Below, in pieces: positions 37,753-48,193 of a DNA stretch of 64,000 nucleotides. The stretch covers positions 62,001 to 126,000 of the forward strand of contig MKWE01000014.1 of NCBI GenBank assembly GCA_001899585.1. The letters are read 5' to 3'. The notes below the pieces were generated by a model. The model did no database searches and had not been told where the DNA came from. It worked only from the letters and a program-made list of their open reading frames with translations. Position 1 is the first letter of the stretch. Each line of letters opens with the position of its first letter. Position numbers and translations under genes: made by a program. The stretch comes from Rhodospirillales bacterium 70-18 (lineage in GTDB: Bacteria > Pseudomonadota > Alphaproteobacteria > Acetobacterales > Acetobacteraceae).

Positions 37753-37957
37753 CGGCGGGGGCTGTGGCGGGATGGGTTGCGGCGGGTGGGCATGTGGGCG
37801 CTCCGGCAATGTGCGAATGATGATGCGCATTACATACTTTAAACGCAAGAAGACGGTATTAATTTAATTAAACACATTTTTGAATCGTGTTTTGGCGGCG
37901 ACAGGCCGCCTGCTATGCAGGCCCCCCCCGGAACCGGGCGCAAAACGGAGTGCGTGG
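37753..37957. promoter_or_regulatory. divergent region between the cys unit and nrtR
   Basis: An AT-rich island around 37830-37890 (with TTAATTTAATTAAA) sits in otherwise GC-rich DNA and should hold the promoters of both divergent units. I see no clear consensus -35/-10 pair or riboswitch. Downstream of it a short GGCGGC/GCCGCC hairpin precedes nrtR. Confidence 0.35.
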
Positions 37958-38929
37958 ATGCCACGACCCGAGACGAACGCGGCGGACCATGCGATGGGCG
38001 CCGACCTGATCGCCGTCGTGGTCGCGGTGACGGCGGGGGAGCCGCGCGTGCTGACCGTGGCGGACGGCAATACCGGGCTGCCCTCGGGGCCGTTCGAGCT
38101 GGGCCACCGCTCGCTGCAATCCGGGCTGCGCGCCTGGGTGGAGCGGCAGACCCACCATCCGCTGGGCTATGTGGAACAGCTCTACACCTTCGCCGACCGC
38201 GACCGGACCGGCGGCGAAAGCGGGCGAAACATCATTTCCATCAGCTATCTGGGCCTGACGCGCGAGGTGCGGGCGCCGGGCGGGCAGGAGGTGGCGGGGT
38301 GGCAGGGCTGGTACCGCTACCTGCCGTGGGAGGACCGGCGCGGCGGCGTGCCGGCGCTGATCGACGGTGCGATCGCCCCGCGCCTGCGCGCCTGGGCGGA
38401 GGCCGCAGCGGAGCGGGGGGAGCGGGGGGAGCGGCGCGACCGGCTGCACCGGGCGGCGATCACCTTCGGGCTGGACGGCCAGGCGTGGAACGACGAGCTG
38501 GTGCTGCAACGCTACGAGCTGCTGTTCGAGGCCGGGCTGGTGGCCGAGGCGCGGCGCGGCGCGGCTTGCGACATGCCGCCGACCGGCGTGCCGATGCGCC
38601 ACGACCATCGCCGCATCCTGGCCACCGGCATCGCCCGGTTGCGCGCCAAGATACGCTATCGCCCGGTGGTATTCGAGCTGATGCCGCCAGGCTTCACCCT
38701 GTTGCAGTTGCAGCGCGCGGTGGAGGCGCTGGCCGGGCAGCTTGTCCATAAGCAGAATTTCCGCCGCCTGGTGGAGCAGCAGGACCTGGTGGAGGAGACC
38801 GGGCGGATGACGGCCGAGACCGGCGGGCGGCCGGCCAAGCTGTTCCGCTTCCGCCGCGCCGTGTTGCAGGAGCGCGCGGTGGCCGGCACCAAGCCGCCGG
38901 TGGCGCGAGGCCCGGCGGCCGGGTCGTGA
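37958..38929 (+). CDS. nrtR: NrtR-type Nudix-related regulator of NAD synthesis
   Basis: 323 residues from the ATG at 37958, preceded by CGGAG. N-terminal Nudix-like domain (about 10-165) without a full Nudix box, so hydrolase activity is unlikely; C-terminal winged-helix part (FTLLQLQRAVEALAG, then QNFRRLVEQQDLVEETGR and GGRPAKLFRFR). This is the architecture of the NrtR regulators, which respond to ADP-ribose-type metabolites. It sits just upstream of nadA-nadC, the expected target. Confidence 0.8.
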   Translation: MPRPETNAADHAMGADLIAVVVAVTAGEPRVLTVADGNTGLPSGPFELGHRSLQSGLRAWVERQTHHPLGYVEQLYTFADRDRTGGESGRNIISISYLGLTREVRAPGGQEVAGWQGWYRYLPWEDRRGGVPALIDGAIAPRLRAWAEAAAERGERGERRDRLHRAAITFGLDGQAWNDELVLQRYELLFEAGLVAEARRGAACDMPPTGVPMRHDHRRILATGIARLRAKIRYRPVVFELMPPGFTLLQLQRAVEALAGQLVHKQNFRRLVEQQDLVEETGRMTAETGGRPAKLFRFRRAVLQERAVAGTKPPVARGPAAGS

Positions 38930-39000
38930 CTGGGCCGGGTCGTGACTGGGCCGGGTCGTGACTGGGCCGGGTCGTGACTGGGCCGGGTCGTGACTGGGCG
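38921..39000 (+). repeat. five 16-bp tandem repeats crossing the nrtR stop codon
   Basis: Unit GGGTCGTGACTGGGCC is repeated five times at period 16; only the last base of the fifth unit differs. The first unit contains the nrtR stop (TGA at 38927-38929), so every copy carries a TGA. The array lies between nrtR and the candidate nad operators. Confidence 0.9.
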
Positions 39001-39015
39001 GGCGGATTGACTCCA

Positions 39016-39039
39016 CCTTATACTCAGATTTAGCATTTC
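39016..39039. promoter_or_regulatory. candidate NrtR operator 1 upstream of nadA
   Basis: A 24-base element containing TTATACTCAGATT, inverted copy of the element at 39074-39097 (21 of 24 positions equal). Inside it an imperfect palindrome ATACTC-N5-TAGCAT is visible. Placement before nadA next to nrtR makes it a good candidate binding site; the motif should be compared with curated NrtR sites. Confidence 0.6.
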
Positions 39040-39073
39040 CGGTGAGGGCGCCGGCCCTCTTTCGCGGGCCGGT

Positions 39074-39097
39074 GAAATGCTCAATTTGGGTATAAGG
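39074..39097. promoter_or_regulatory. candidate NrtR operator 2, next to the nadA start
   Basis: Second, inverted copy, with ATGCTC-N5-GGGTAT as its internal palindrome; it ends 9 bases before the nadA ATG and includes its AAGG ribosome-binding site, so a bound repressor would also cover the leader. Between the two elements lies a GC-rich stem (CCGGCCC/GGGCCGG). Confidence 0.6.
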
Positions 39098-39106
39098 AAA
39101 CACCCC

Positions 39107-40087
39107 ATGATCGCCGCCGACATCCAGGCCCGCACGGCGCCGCTGTACGAGCGCGTGCGCCGCGTTATCCCGCCGGTTGAATGGCCCGCCTTCGCCGAGG
39201 ACATCGACGCCATCCTGACGCTGAAGCGCGAGCGTCGCGCGGTGATCCTGGCGCATAACTACCAGACGCCGGAGATATTCCACTGCGTGGCCGACATCGT
39301 GGGCGACAGCCTCGCTTTGGCGCGGCAGGCGATGGCGGTGGAGGCGGAGGTGATCGTGCTGGCCGGCGTACACTTCATGGCCGAGACCGCCAAGCTGCTG
39401 AACCCGGAGAAGACCGTGCTGATCCCGGACACCGCGGCCGGCTGCTCGCTCGCCGCCTCGATCACCGCGGCCGACGTGCGGGCGTTGCGGCGGCGCCATC
39501 CGGGGGTGCCGGTGATGACCTATGTGAACACCTCGGCGGCGGTGAAGGCTGAGTCCGACATCTGCTGCACTTCGGGCAATGCGCGCAAGGTGGTGGAATC
39601 GCTCGGCGTGCCGCGGGTGATCATGCTTCCCGACGAATACCTGGCGCGCAACGTGGCGGCCGAGACCCAGGTGGAAATCATCCCCTGGACCGGCCGCTGC
39701 GAGGTGCATGAGCGGTTCAGCCCGGGCGACCTGCGCCAGTTGCGCGCGGACCATCCCGGCGTGGTGGTGCTGGCGCATCCGGAATGCCCGCCGGAGGTGG
39801 TGGCCGAGGCGGATTACGCCGGCTCGACCGCCGACATGTCGGCCTATGTGGCCCGGCATGCGCCGCCGCGCGTGGCGCTGCTGACCGAGTGCTCGATGAG
39901 CGACAACGTGGCCATGCAGCACCCGGCGCTGGAGTTCATCCGGCCGTGCAACCTGTGCCCGCACATGAAGCGGATCACGCTGGGCAATATCCGCACGGCG
40001 CTGGAGCGGATGCGCCACGCGGTGGAGATCGACCCCGCCATCGCCGCCCCGGCGCGGCGCGCGGTTGAGCGGATGCTGGCAGTATGA
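39107..40087 (+). CDS. nadA: quinolinate synthase
   Basis: 326 residues, normal length. [10 protein letters not shown] at residue 46 on, [21 protein letters not shown] (in DICCTSGNA), [10 protein letters not shown] and the C-terminal CNLCPHMK; three of these Cys bind the [4Fe-4S] cluster. The enzyme condenses iminoaspartate with dihydroxyacetone phosphate. AAGGA precedes the ATG at 39107. Followed directly by nadC; nadB (aspartate oxidase) is not in between, so iminoaspartate must come from another gene elsewhere. Confidence 0.94.
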   Translation: MIAADIQARTAPLYERVRRVIPPVEWPAFAEDIDAILTLKRERRAVILAHNYQTPEIFHCVADIVGDSLALARQAMAVEAEVIVLAGVHFMAETAKLLNPEKTVLIPDTAAGCSLAASITAADVRALRRRHPGVPVMTYVNTSAAVKAESDICCTSGNARKVVESLGVPRVIMLPDEYLARNVAAETQVEIIPWTGRCEVHERFSPGDLRQLRADHPGVVVLAHPECPPEVVAEADYAGSTADMSAYVARHAPPRVALLTECSMSDNVAMQHPALEFIRPCNLCPHMKRITLGNIRTALERMRHAVEIDPAIAAPARRAVERMLAV

Positions 40088-40998
40088 GCGCGGCTGCGAC
40101 CCCTCCCCCGCCTTCGGTGATGCCCCCGCCTTCCGTAATGCCCCCGCCTTCCGTAATGCCCCTGCCTTCGGTAATTATCGAGCCGCTGGTGCGGGCGGCG
40201 CTGCTGGAGGATCTCGGCCGCGCCGGCGACATCACCACCGATGCCATCGTGCCGGCCGGGCTGGTGGCCGAGACGGCGCTGGTGGCGCGCCAGGCCGGGG
40301 TGGTGGCGGGGCTGGACCTCGCGGCGATGGCGTTCCGGCTGATCGACCCGGCCATCGTGGTGGAGGTGGCGCGCCCGGACGGCAGCCGGCTGGCCCCGGG
40401 CGACGTGATCGCCACCCTGCGCGGGCCGGCGCGCGGGCTGCTGACGGCGGAGCGGACGGCGCTGAACTTCCTGTGCCACCTGAGCGGCATCGCCTCGGCC
40501 ACCGCCGCCGTGGTGGCTGCGGTGCGCGGGCACCGGGCGCGGATCACCTGCACGCGCAAGACCATGCCGGGGCTGCGGGCGGTGGAGAAATACGCGCTGC
40601 GGGTGGGCGGTGGCAGCAACCACCGCTTCGGGCTGGATGACGCGGTGCTGATCAAGGACAACCATGTCGCCATCGCCGGCGGCGTGCGCGCGGCGCTGGA
40701 GCGGGCCCGCGCGGGCGTCGGCCACCTGGTGAAGATCGAGCTTGAGGTGGACACGCTGGCGCAGCTTGAGGAGGCGCTGGCGCTGGGGGTGGACGCGGTG
40801 CTGCTGGACAACATGACGCCGGCGCAACTGGCCGAGGCGGTGGCCATGGTCGGCGGGCGGGCGATCACCGAGGCGTCCGGCCGGATCACGCCTGCGACCG
40901 CGCCCGCGGTGGCAGCCAGCGGGGTGGACCTGATTTCAATCGGCTGGCTGACCCATAGCGTGGCGGTGCTGGATATCGGGCTGGATTACCGCGGATAA
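40084..40998 (+). CDS. nadC: quinolinate phosphoribosyltransferase (decarboxylating)
   Basis: 304 residues; the family core starts near residue 35 ([20 protein letters not shown]) with [51 protein letters not shown] and the C-terminal EASGRITP and [13 protein letters not shown]. It makes nicotinate mononucleotide. The first 31 residues are extra: four copies of a PPPSVM-type hexapeptide from an 18-bp DNA repeat. Start overlaps the nadA stop (ATGA). Confidence 0.93.
   Translation: MSAAATPPPPSVMPPPSVMPPPSVMPLPSVIIEPLVRAALLEDLGRAGDITTDAIVPAGLVAETALVARQAGVVAGLDLAAMAFRLIDPAIVVEVARPDGSRLAPGDVIATLRGPARGLLTAERTALNFLCHLSGIASATAAVVAAVRGHRARITCTRKTMPGLRAVEKYALRVGGGSNHRFGLDDAVLIKDNHVAIAGGVRAALERARAGVGHLVKIELEVDTLAQLEEALALGVDAVLLDNMTPAQLAEAVAMVGGRAITEASGRITPATAPAVAASGVDLISIGWLTHSVAVLDIGLDYRG
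40105..40176 (+). repeat. four 18-bp in-frame tandem repeats at the 5' end of nadC
   Basis: Units CCCCCGCCTTCGGTGATG, CCCCCGCCTTCCGTAATG (twice) and CCCCTGCCTTCGGTAATT encode [24 protein letters not shown]. They extend the N-terminus of NadC ahead of its conserved fold. Several units contain an ATG, each a possible alternative start. Confidence 0.9.
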
Positions 40999-41093
40999 GC
41001 GGAACGGATCGGCGGGGGGTGGTGGGTTGCGTGGCGGCGCTTTCCACTCCTACGCTCCCACCCTTGCCAGTTCGCAGAGGGGCGTTGCCAGCC

Positions 41094-44000
41094 ATGTCCG
41101 ACCCATCCCGCATTGCCGCCCCGATGACCCTGGATGCCTTGAAGTGGCGCTGCATCGGCCCCTCACGCGGCGGCCGCGTGGTAGCCGTGGCGGGCGACGC
41201 CAACGACCCGATGGTGGCCTATTTCGGCGCCTGCGCGGGCGGGGTGTGGAAGACGATCGATGGCGGGGTGTACTGGCGCTGCGTGAGCGACGGGTTCTTC
41301 AACACCGCCGCCGTGGGCGCGATCGCGGTGGCGCGGTCTGACTCGAACGTCGTCTATGCCGGGATGGGCGAGACGACGATCCGGCTGGACGTGTCGTATG
41401 GCGACGGCGTCTACAAATCGACCGATGCCGGGCTGACCTGGGCGCATATGGGGCTGGGCGAGACCAGGCATATCGGGCGCATCCTGGTGCACCCGGCCAA
41501 CCCCGACCTGGTCTATGTCGCGGCGCTGGGCGACATCTTCGGGCCGAACGAAGCGCGCGGCGTGTACCGCTCGCGCGACGGCGGGGCAAACTGGGAGAAG
41601 GTGCTGCACCGCGACGCCGACACCGGGGCGGTGGAACTGTCGATGGATGCCGCCAACCCGCGCATCCTGTTCGCCAGCTTCTGGCAGACGCGGCGCAATT
41701 TCTGGAACATCTCCAGCGGCGGGCCGGGCAGCGGGCTGTTCCGCTCCACCGATGGCGGCGACACCTGGCAGGAGATCTCGCGCAATCCCGGCCTGCCGGA
41801 CGGCATGCTGGGCAAGATCGGCGTCGCCGTTTCGCCGGTGCGGGCCGGGCGGGTGTGGGCGCTGGTGGAGGCCGAGGGGGAGAAGACCGGGCTGTACCGC
41901 TCGGAGGATTACGGGGCGCGCTGGGTGCAGGTGTCCTCGCACCGCGACCTGATGCACCGGCCCTGGTACTACACGCATGTGTTCGCCGATACCGGCCATG
42001 CCGACACGGTCTACGTGACCAACCTGGGCATGTGGAAGTCCACCGACGGCGGCAGCAGCTTCACTGAGATCATGACGCCGCATGGCGACAACCACGACCT
42101 GTGGATCGACCCCGCCAACCCGAAGCGGATGGTGGAGGGCAATGACGGCGGCGCCTGCGTGACGTTCAACGGCGGCGAAACCTGGTCGTCGATCTACAAC
42201 CAACTGACCGGGCAGTTCTACCGGATCGACATCGACGACGAGTATCCGTACCGCGTCTATGGCACGCAGCAGGACAACACGGCGATCTGCACGCCCAGCG
42301 CCGGGGTGTGGGGCGCGATCTCGCTGGGGGATTGCAGCTATCCGGGCACCGGCGAGAGCGGCTTCATCGCGGTGCATCCGGAGAATTCCAACATCGTCTA
42401 TTGCGGCGCCGTGGGCTCCAGCCCCGGCGGCGCGGGCGCGTTGCAGCGCTATGACCGGCGGACCGACCAGATTCAGCTGGTGAATGTCTGGCCGGAAGAA
42501 TCCACCGGCGTGGCGCCGAAGGACCTGAAATACCGCTTCGCCTGGACCTATCCGATCGTGTTCTCGCCGCATGACAGCGGCGTGCTCTACGCCGGCGGCA
42601 ACCACGTGTTCCGCACCCGCGACGAGGGCATGAGCTGGGAGGAGATATCGCCGGACCTCAGCCTGAACGACATCTCGCGGCAGGGGCATTCCGGCGGCGA
42701 CATCACCCGCGAGAGCGCCGGGGCGGAGGTGCACGCGAGCTGCGCCTGCGTGGTGGAATCGCCGCATCGCAAGGGCGAGATCTGGGCCTCCACCGATGAC
42801 GGGCTGGTGCATGTGACGCGCGACGACGGCGGCAGCTGGCAGAACGTGACGCCGCCGGGCATGCCGGAACTGGCCTATGTCGGCTGCGTCGAGGTTTCGG
42901 CCCACGATGCCGATACGGTGTATGTGGCCGCGACGCGCTACAAGCTTTCCGACTACAAGCCGTATCTGTTCCGCACCAGGGATGGCGGGCGGAGCTGGCA
43001 GGCGATCAACGGCGACCTGCCGGGCGGGGAGATCACCCGCGTGGTGCGGGCCGATCCGGCGGCGGCCGGGCTGTTGTTCGTGGGGACGGAAACCGGCATC
43101 TTCTTCAGCCTGGACGACGGCGCGCACTGGGCGCGGATGCCGGGCGGGCTGCCGGTGGTGCCGGTGTACGACATGAAGATCAAGGGCAGCGACCTGGTGG
43201 CGGGCACGCATGGGCGCGCCTTCTGGGTGCTGGACGACATCACTCCGCTGCGCGCGCTGGCGGCCGGGGGCGGCGGCACGCGGCTGTTCGCGGCGCGGAC
43301 CGCCGTGCGCGGCAAGCTGCATTTCAGCGCGCTGCGCGGGCTGAAGCCGGGCACCTCCTTCGCCATCGCCTTCGGCATCGCCGGCGGCATCCGCACGGTG
43401 GAACTGGCAGACGGCACGAAGAAGCGCGAGCACCTGGATGTCGGCGAGAACCCGCCGGCCGGGGCGATCATCCATTACTGGCTCGACGGTGCCGAGGTGG
43501 GGCCGGTGACGCTGACCTTCCGCGATGCCGCGGGCGCCGAGCTGGCGAGCTTCACCAGCGGCAATGGCGCCGGGGGGCCGACCGCGCGGCCGGGGCTCAA
43601 CCGGTTCGTGTGGGACATGAAGGTGAAGGCGCCGGCGAAGCTGGATGCCTCGCTGGCGGTGCTGAAGAACAAGCCGCTGGTCGGCGATGGCGACGCGCAG
43701 CCGGGGCCGACGGTGGTGCCGGGGGCCTACCAGGTGGAGTTCTCGGCCGGCGCCACGCGCCAGACGGCGCCGCTGTCGATCGTCAGGGACAAGCGGCTGG
43801 GCACGACGGCGGAGGATTACGCGCGGCAGTTCGGGCTGCTCAGCGAGCTTTCGGACTCGCTGTCGGCGCTCAACCTCGCGGTGAACCGCATCCGGCGGAT
43901 GAAGCGGCAGCTGGCGGTGCTGGGCGAGCGGGATGCCGGACTGGCGGGCAAGGCCGCCGACTGCGCCGGCATGCTCGCGGCGATCGAGGCGGTGCTGGTG

Positions 44001-44243
44001 GACGTGAACCGCCAGTCCTCGCGCGACGTGCTGCGCAACCCGGCCGGGCTGAACGACACGCTGGTGGACCTGATCAACACCGTGTCGATCTCCGACACGG
44101 CGCCGACCGCCCAGGCCGAGGCGGTGTCGCGCGCGTTGATGGCGGCGGTGGCGAGCCAGCTTGCCCGGCTGGATGCGGTGGTGGCCGGCGAGGTGGCGGA
44201 GGTGAACCGCCTGGCGGCGCCGGTGGCCAGCGTGGTGGGGTAA
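41094..44243 (+). CDS. large Asp-box (BNR/VPS10-like) beta-propeller protein
   Basis: 1049 residues from the ATG at 41094. About ten Asp-box signatures are seen along residues 50-700 (STDAGLTW, SRDGGANW, STDGGDTW, SEDYGARW, TRDEGMSW, TRDDGGSW, TRDGGRSW, SLDDGAHW), which form two seven-bladed propellers as in sortilin/xyloglucanase-like proteins. The last 350 residues are a beta-rich domain and a helical tail. No signal peptide is seen, unlike most secreted relatives. Annotated relatives are often called glycosyl hydrolases, but no catalytic residues can be named here. Confidence 0.75.
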   Translation: MSDPSRIAAPMTLDALKWRCIGPSRGGRVVAVAGDANDPMVAYFGACAGGVWKTIDGGVYWRCVSDGFFNTAAVGAIAVARSDSNVVYAGMGETTIRLDVSYGDGVYKSTDAGLTWAHMGLGETRHIGRILVHPANPDLVYVAALGDIFGPNEARGVYRSRDGGANWEKVLHRDADTGAVELSMDAANPRILFASFWQTRRNFWNISSGGPGSGLFRSTDGGDTWQEISRNPGLPDGMLGKIGVAVSPVRAGRVWALVEAEGEKTGLYRSEDYGARWVQVSSHRDLMHRPWYYTHVFADTGHADTVYVTNLGMWKSTDGGSSFTEIMTPHGDNHDLWIDPANPKRMVEGNDGGACVTFNGGETWSSIYNQLTGQFYRIDIDDEYPYRVYGTQQDNTAICTPSAGVWGAISLGDCSYPGTGESGFIAVHPENSNIVYCGAVGSSPGGAGALQRYDRRTDQIQLVNVWPEESTGVAPKDLKYRFAWTYPIVFSPHDSGVLYAGGNHVFRTRDEGMSWEEISPDLSLNDISRQGHSGGDITRESAGAEVHASCACVVESPHRKGEIWASTDDGLVHVTRDDGGSWQNVTPPGMPELAYVGCVEVSAHDADTVYVAATRYKLSDYKPYLFRTRDGGRSWQAINGDLPGGEITRVVRADPAAAGLLFVGTETGIFFSLDDGAHWARMPGGLPVVPVYDMKIKGSDLVAGTHGRAFWVLDDITPLRALAAGGGGTRLFAARTAVRGKLHFSALRGLKPGTSFAIAFGIAGGIRTVELADGTKKREHLDVGENPPAGAIIHYWLDGAEVGPVTLTFRDAAGAELASFTSGNGAGGPTARPGLNRFVWDMKVKAPAKLDASLAVLKNKPLVGDGDAQPGPTVVPGAYQVEFSAGATRQTAPLSIVRDKRLGTTAEDYARQFGLLSELSDSLSALNLAVNRIRRMKRQLAVLGERDAGLAGKAADCAGMLAAIEAVLVDVNRQSSRDVLRNPAGLNDTLVDLINTVSISDTAPTAQAEAVSRALMAAVASQLARLDAVVAGEVAEVNRLAAPVASVVG

Positions 44244-44277
44244 TCGGCCCGGGCAGCCGGGGGTGTTGCCCGGCTGC

Positions 44278-46223
<1,946 letters not shown>

Positions 46224-46236
46224 TCCCGCTCCGGGT

Positions 46237-47196
46237 CTACAGCACGCGGCGCGGGTCGAGCGCGTCGCGCAGGCCGTCGCCGATGAAATTGATGGTCAGC
46301 ACCGCCAGGAAGATCGCGCCGCCGGGGAACAGCGCCCAATGTGGCGCGGTGTCGAGCTGGTCCTTGGCGTCGAACAGCACCCGGCCCCAGGTGGGAATGT
46401 CGGGCGGAAAGCCGAGGCCGAGGAAAGACAGGGTGGATTCGGCGATGATCGCGTTGGCAACCTCGATGGTGCCGGCGACGATCACCGGCCCCAGGGCGTT
46501 CGGCAGGATGTGCCGCACCACCAGGCGCATCCGCGAGGCGCCGAGCGCGCGTGCCGCCTCGACGAACTCCTTTTCGCGCAGCGACAGAAACTGCGCCCGC
46601 ACCAACCGGGCGACCGGCATCCAGCGCAGTCCGCCGATCACCACCACGATGAGCACGAACACGCCGCCCTCCGGCCCCAGCGCGGATTTCAGCCCCTCGC
46701 GGAACAGGTAGATCACCAGCAGCAGCAGCGGCAATTGCGGCAGCGACAGGAACAGGTCGGTCACCCACATCAAGGCGGCGTCCACCCGCCCGCTGGCCAT
46801 GCCGGATATCGCGCCGATGGTGACGCCGACCACCACGGCGACGAACATCGCCGCCAGGCCGACGGCCAGCGAGATGCGCCCGCCATAGATCATCCGCGCG
46901 AGGATATCCTGCCCGAGGTCGTCGGTGCCGAACGGGTGGGCCATGCTCGGGCCCTGCAGCATCGAGCTGAAGTCGATATCGTTGATTGCGAGCGGCCAGA
47001 ACAGCGTGCCGAACGCCACGCAGAAAACAATCAGCGTCAACACCACGAGGCTGGCCACCGCCAGCTTGTGTTTGCGGAACCGCCGCCACGCCTCGCGCGA
47101 GGGCGAGAGCGGGGGAGCGGCGGCGAGCGCCGCCGGCGGCTTCCCGTCAGCGGAAAGCGATGCGGGGGTCGAGGAAACCATACAGGAGATCTGCAA
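46237..47196 (-). CDS. dppC: dipeptide ABC transporter permease DppC-like
   Basis: 319 residues, about six membrane segments. The OppC_N block ([16 protein letters not shown]) is followed by [24 protein letters not shown] and the EAA loop ([23 protein letters not shown]). The N-terminus overlaps the end of dppB by 35 bases if the second ATG (47181) is used, 50 if the first; a real overlap of this size is unusual. Confidence 0.9.
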   Translation of the reverse strand: MQISCMVSSTPASLSADGKPPAALAAAPPLSPSREAWRRFRKHKLAVASLVVLTLIVFCVAFGTLFWPLAINDIDFSSMLQGPSMAHPFGTDDLGQDILARMIYGGRISLAVGLAAMFVAVVVGVTIGAISGMASGRVDAALMWVTDLFLSLPQLPLLLLVIYLFREGLKSALGPEGGVFVLIVVVIGGLRWMPVARLVRAQFLSLREKEFVEAARALGASRMRLVVRHILPNALGPVIVAGTIEVANAIIAESTLSFLGLGFPPDIPTWGRVLFDAKDQLDTAPHWALFPGGAIFLAVLTINFIGDGLRDALDPRRVL

Positions 47197-48109
47197 TCAG
47201 GTTGAAGAGGATGACGAGGCCGGCGAAGACGAAGGTGACACCCATCACGACCGGCGTGTCATTGGACAGGATCGACGAGATCAGCAGGGAGCCGATGCCA
47301 GGCACGCGGAAGATCTGCTCGGTGATGATGGCGCCGCCGAACACTACCGGCATCTGCAATGCCACCAGCGTCACCACCGGGATCAGCGCGTTGCGCACCA
47401 CGTGGCGCACCAGCACCCGGCGCTCGCCGATGCCCTTGGAGCGGGCGGTGGTGACATAGTCCAGCCGGATCACGTCCAGCACTGCCGATCGCACGAAACG
47501 CACCAGCGAGGCGCCCTGGAACAGGCCGAGCACCGCGATCGGCATGATCGATTGCCGGATTTCGTCCACCCACCATTGCCATCCGGTCGAACTGAGGTCG
47601 CTCTGAAACACGAAAGGCAGCCACTCGAGCCGGATGCTGAACACCATGATGAGCAGCAGACCGGTGAAGAAGGTCGGCAGCGAGAAGCCGATGAAGGCCA
47701 GGGTGTTGGCGATTTGGTCGAACAACGAATAGGGCCGCGCCGCGCCGAGCACGCCAACCGGGATCGCCACCAGGACCGCCAGCAACTGCGAGGCGCCGAT
47801 CACAGCAAGGGTCACCGGCAGGCGCTGCATGATGAGGATGTCCACATTCATGCGGCTGACGAAGGAGAACCCCCAGTCGCCGTGCAGCATCGCCATGAGC
47901 CAATGGACGTATCGGATGTAGACGGGATCATCGAGGCCGAACTTCGCCCGCAGCGCCAACTGCACCGAGGCGGGCACGTTCGGGTTGGTCATCAACTCGC
48001 CGAACGGGTCCCCGGGCGCCAGAGCGAGCACGGTGAACAGCACCACGCTGATGCCGAACAGGCTCGGAATGGCCAGGAGAATGCGTCGCAGCACATAGGC
48101 TGGGGACAT
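47147..48109 (-). CDS. dppB: dipeptide ABC transporter permease DppB-like
   Basis: 320 residues, six membrane segments. YVLRRILLAIPSLFGIS at the N-terminus, periplasmic loop with GDPFGELMTNP, and the EAA motif YVTTARSKGIGERRVLVRHVVRN. It forms the channel with DppC. Confidence 0.92.
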   Translation of the reverse strand: MSPAYVLRRILLAIPSLFGISVVLFTVLALAPGDPFGELMTNPNVPASVQLALRAKFGLDDPVYIRYVHWLMAMLHGDWGFSFVSRMNVDILIMQRLPVTLAVIGASQLLAVLVAIPVGVLGAARPYSLFDQIANTLAFIGFSLPTFFTGLLLIMVFSIRLEWLPFVFQSDLSSTGWQWWVDEIRQSIMPIAVLGLFQGASLVRFVRSAVLDVIRLDYVTTARSKGIGERRVLVRHVVRNALIPVVTLVALQMPVVFGGAIITEQIFRVPGIGSLLISSILSNDTPVVMGVTFVFAGLVILFNLIADLLYGFLDPRIAFR

Positions 48110-48193
48110 GGGCGGTTCCGGAACAGCGGGGCCGCCACCGGGGGCGGCGCAGTGCCGCGCCCCGGTGGCAGGAAATATGGACGCGCCGCGCTA

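Noticed and set aside
37201-37848. TTG start at 37848 for the precorrin-2 dehydrogenase gene
   Set aside because: It would add 32 Pro-rich residues with no family similarity; the ATG at 37752 fits the conserved N-terminus better.
38921-39000. Repeat array considered as CRISPR
   Set aside because: Units are directly adjacent with no spacers and only 16 bp; simple tandem repeat. The same applies to the other arrays in the window.
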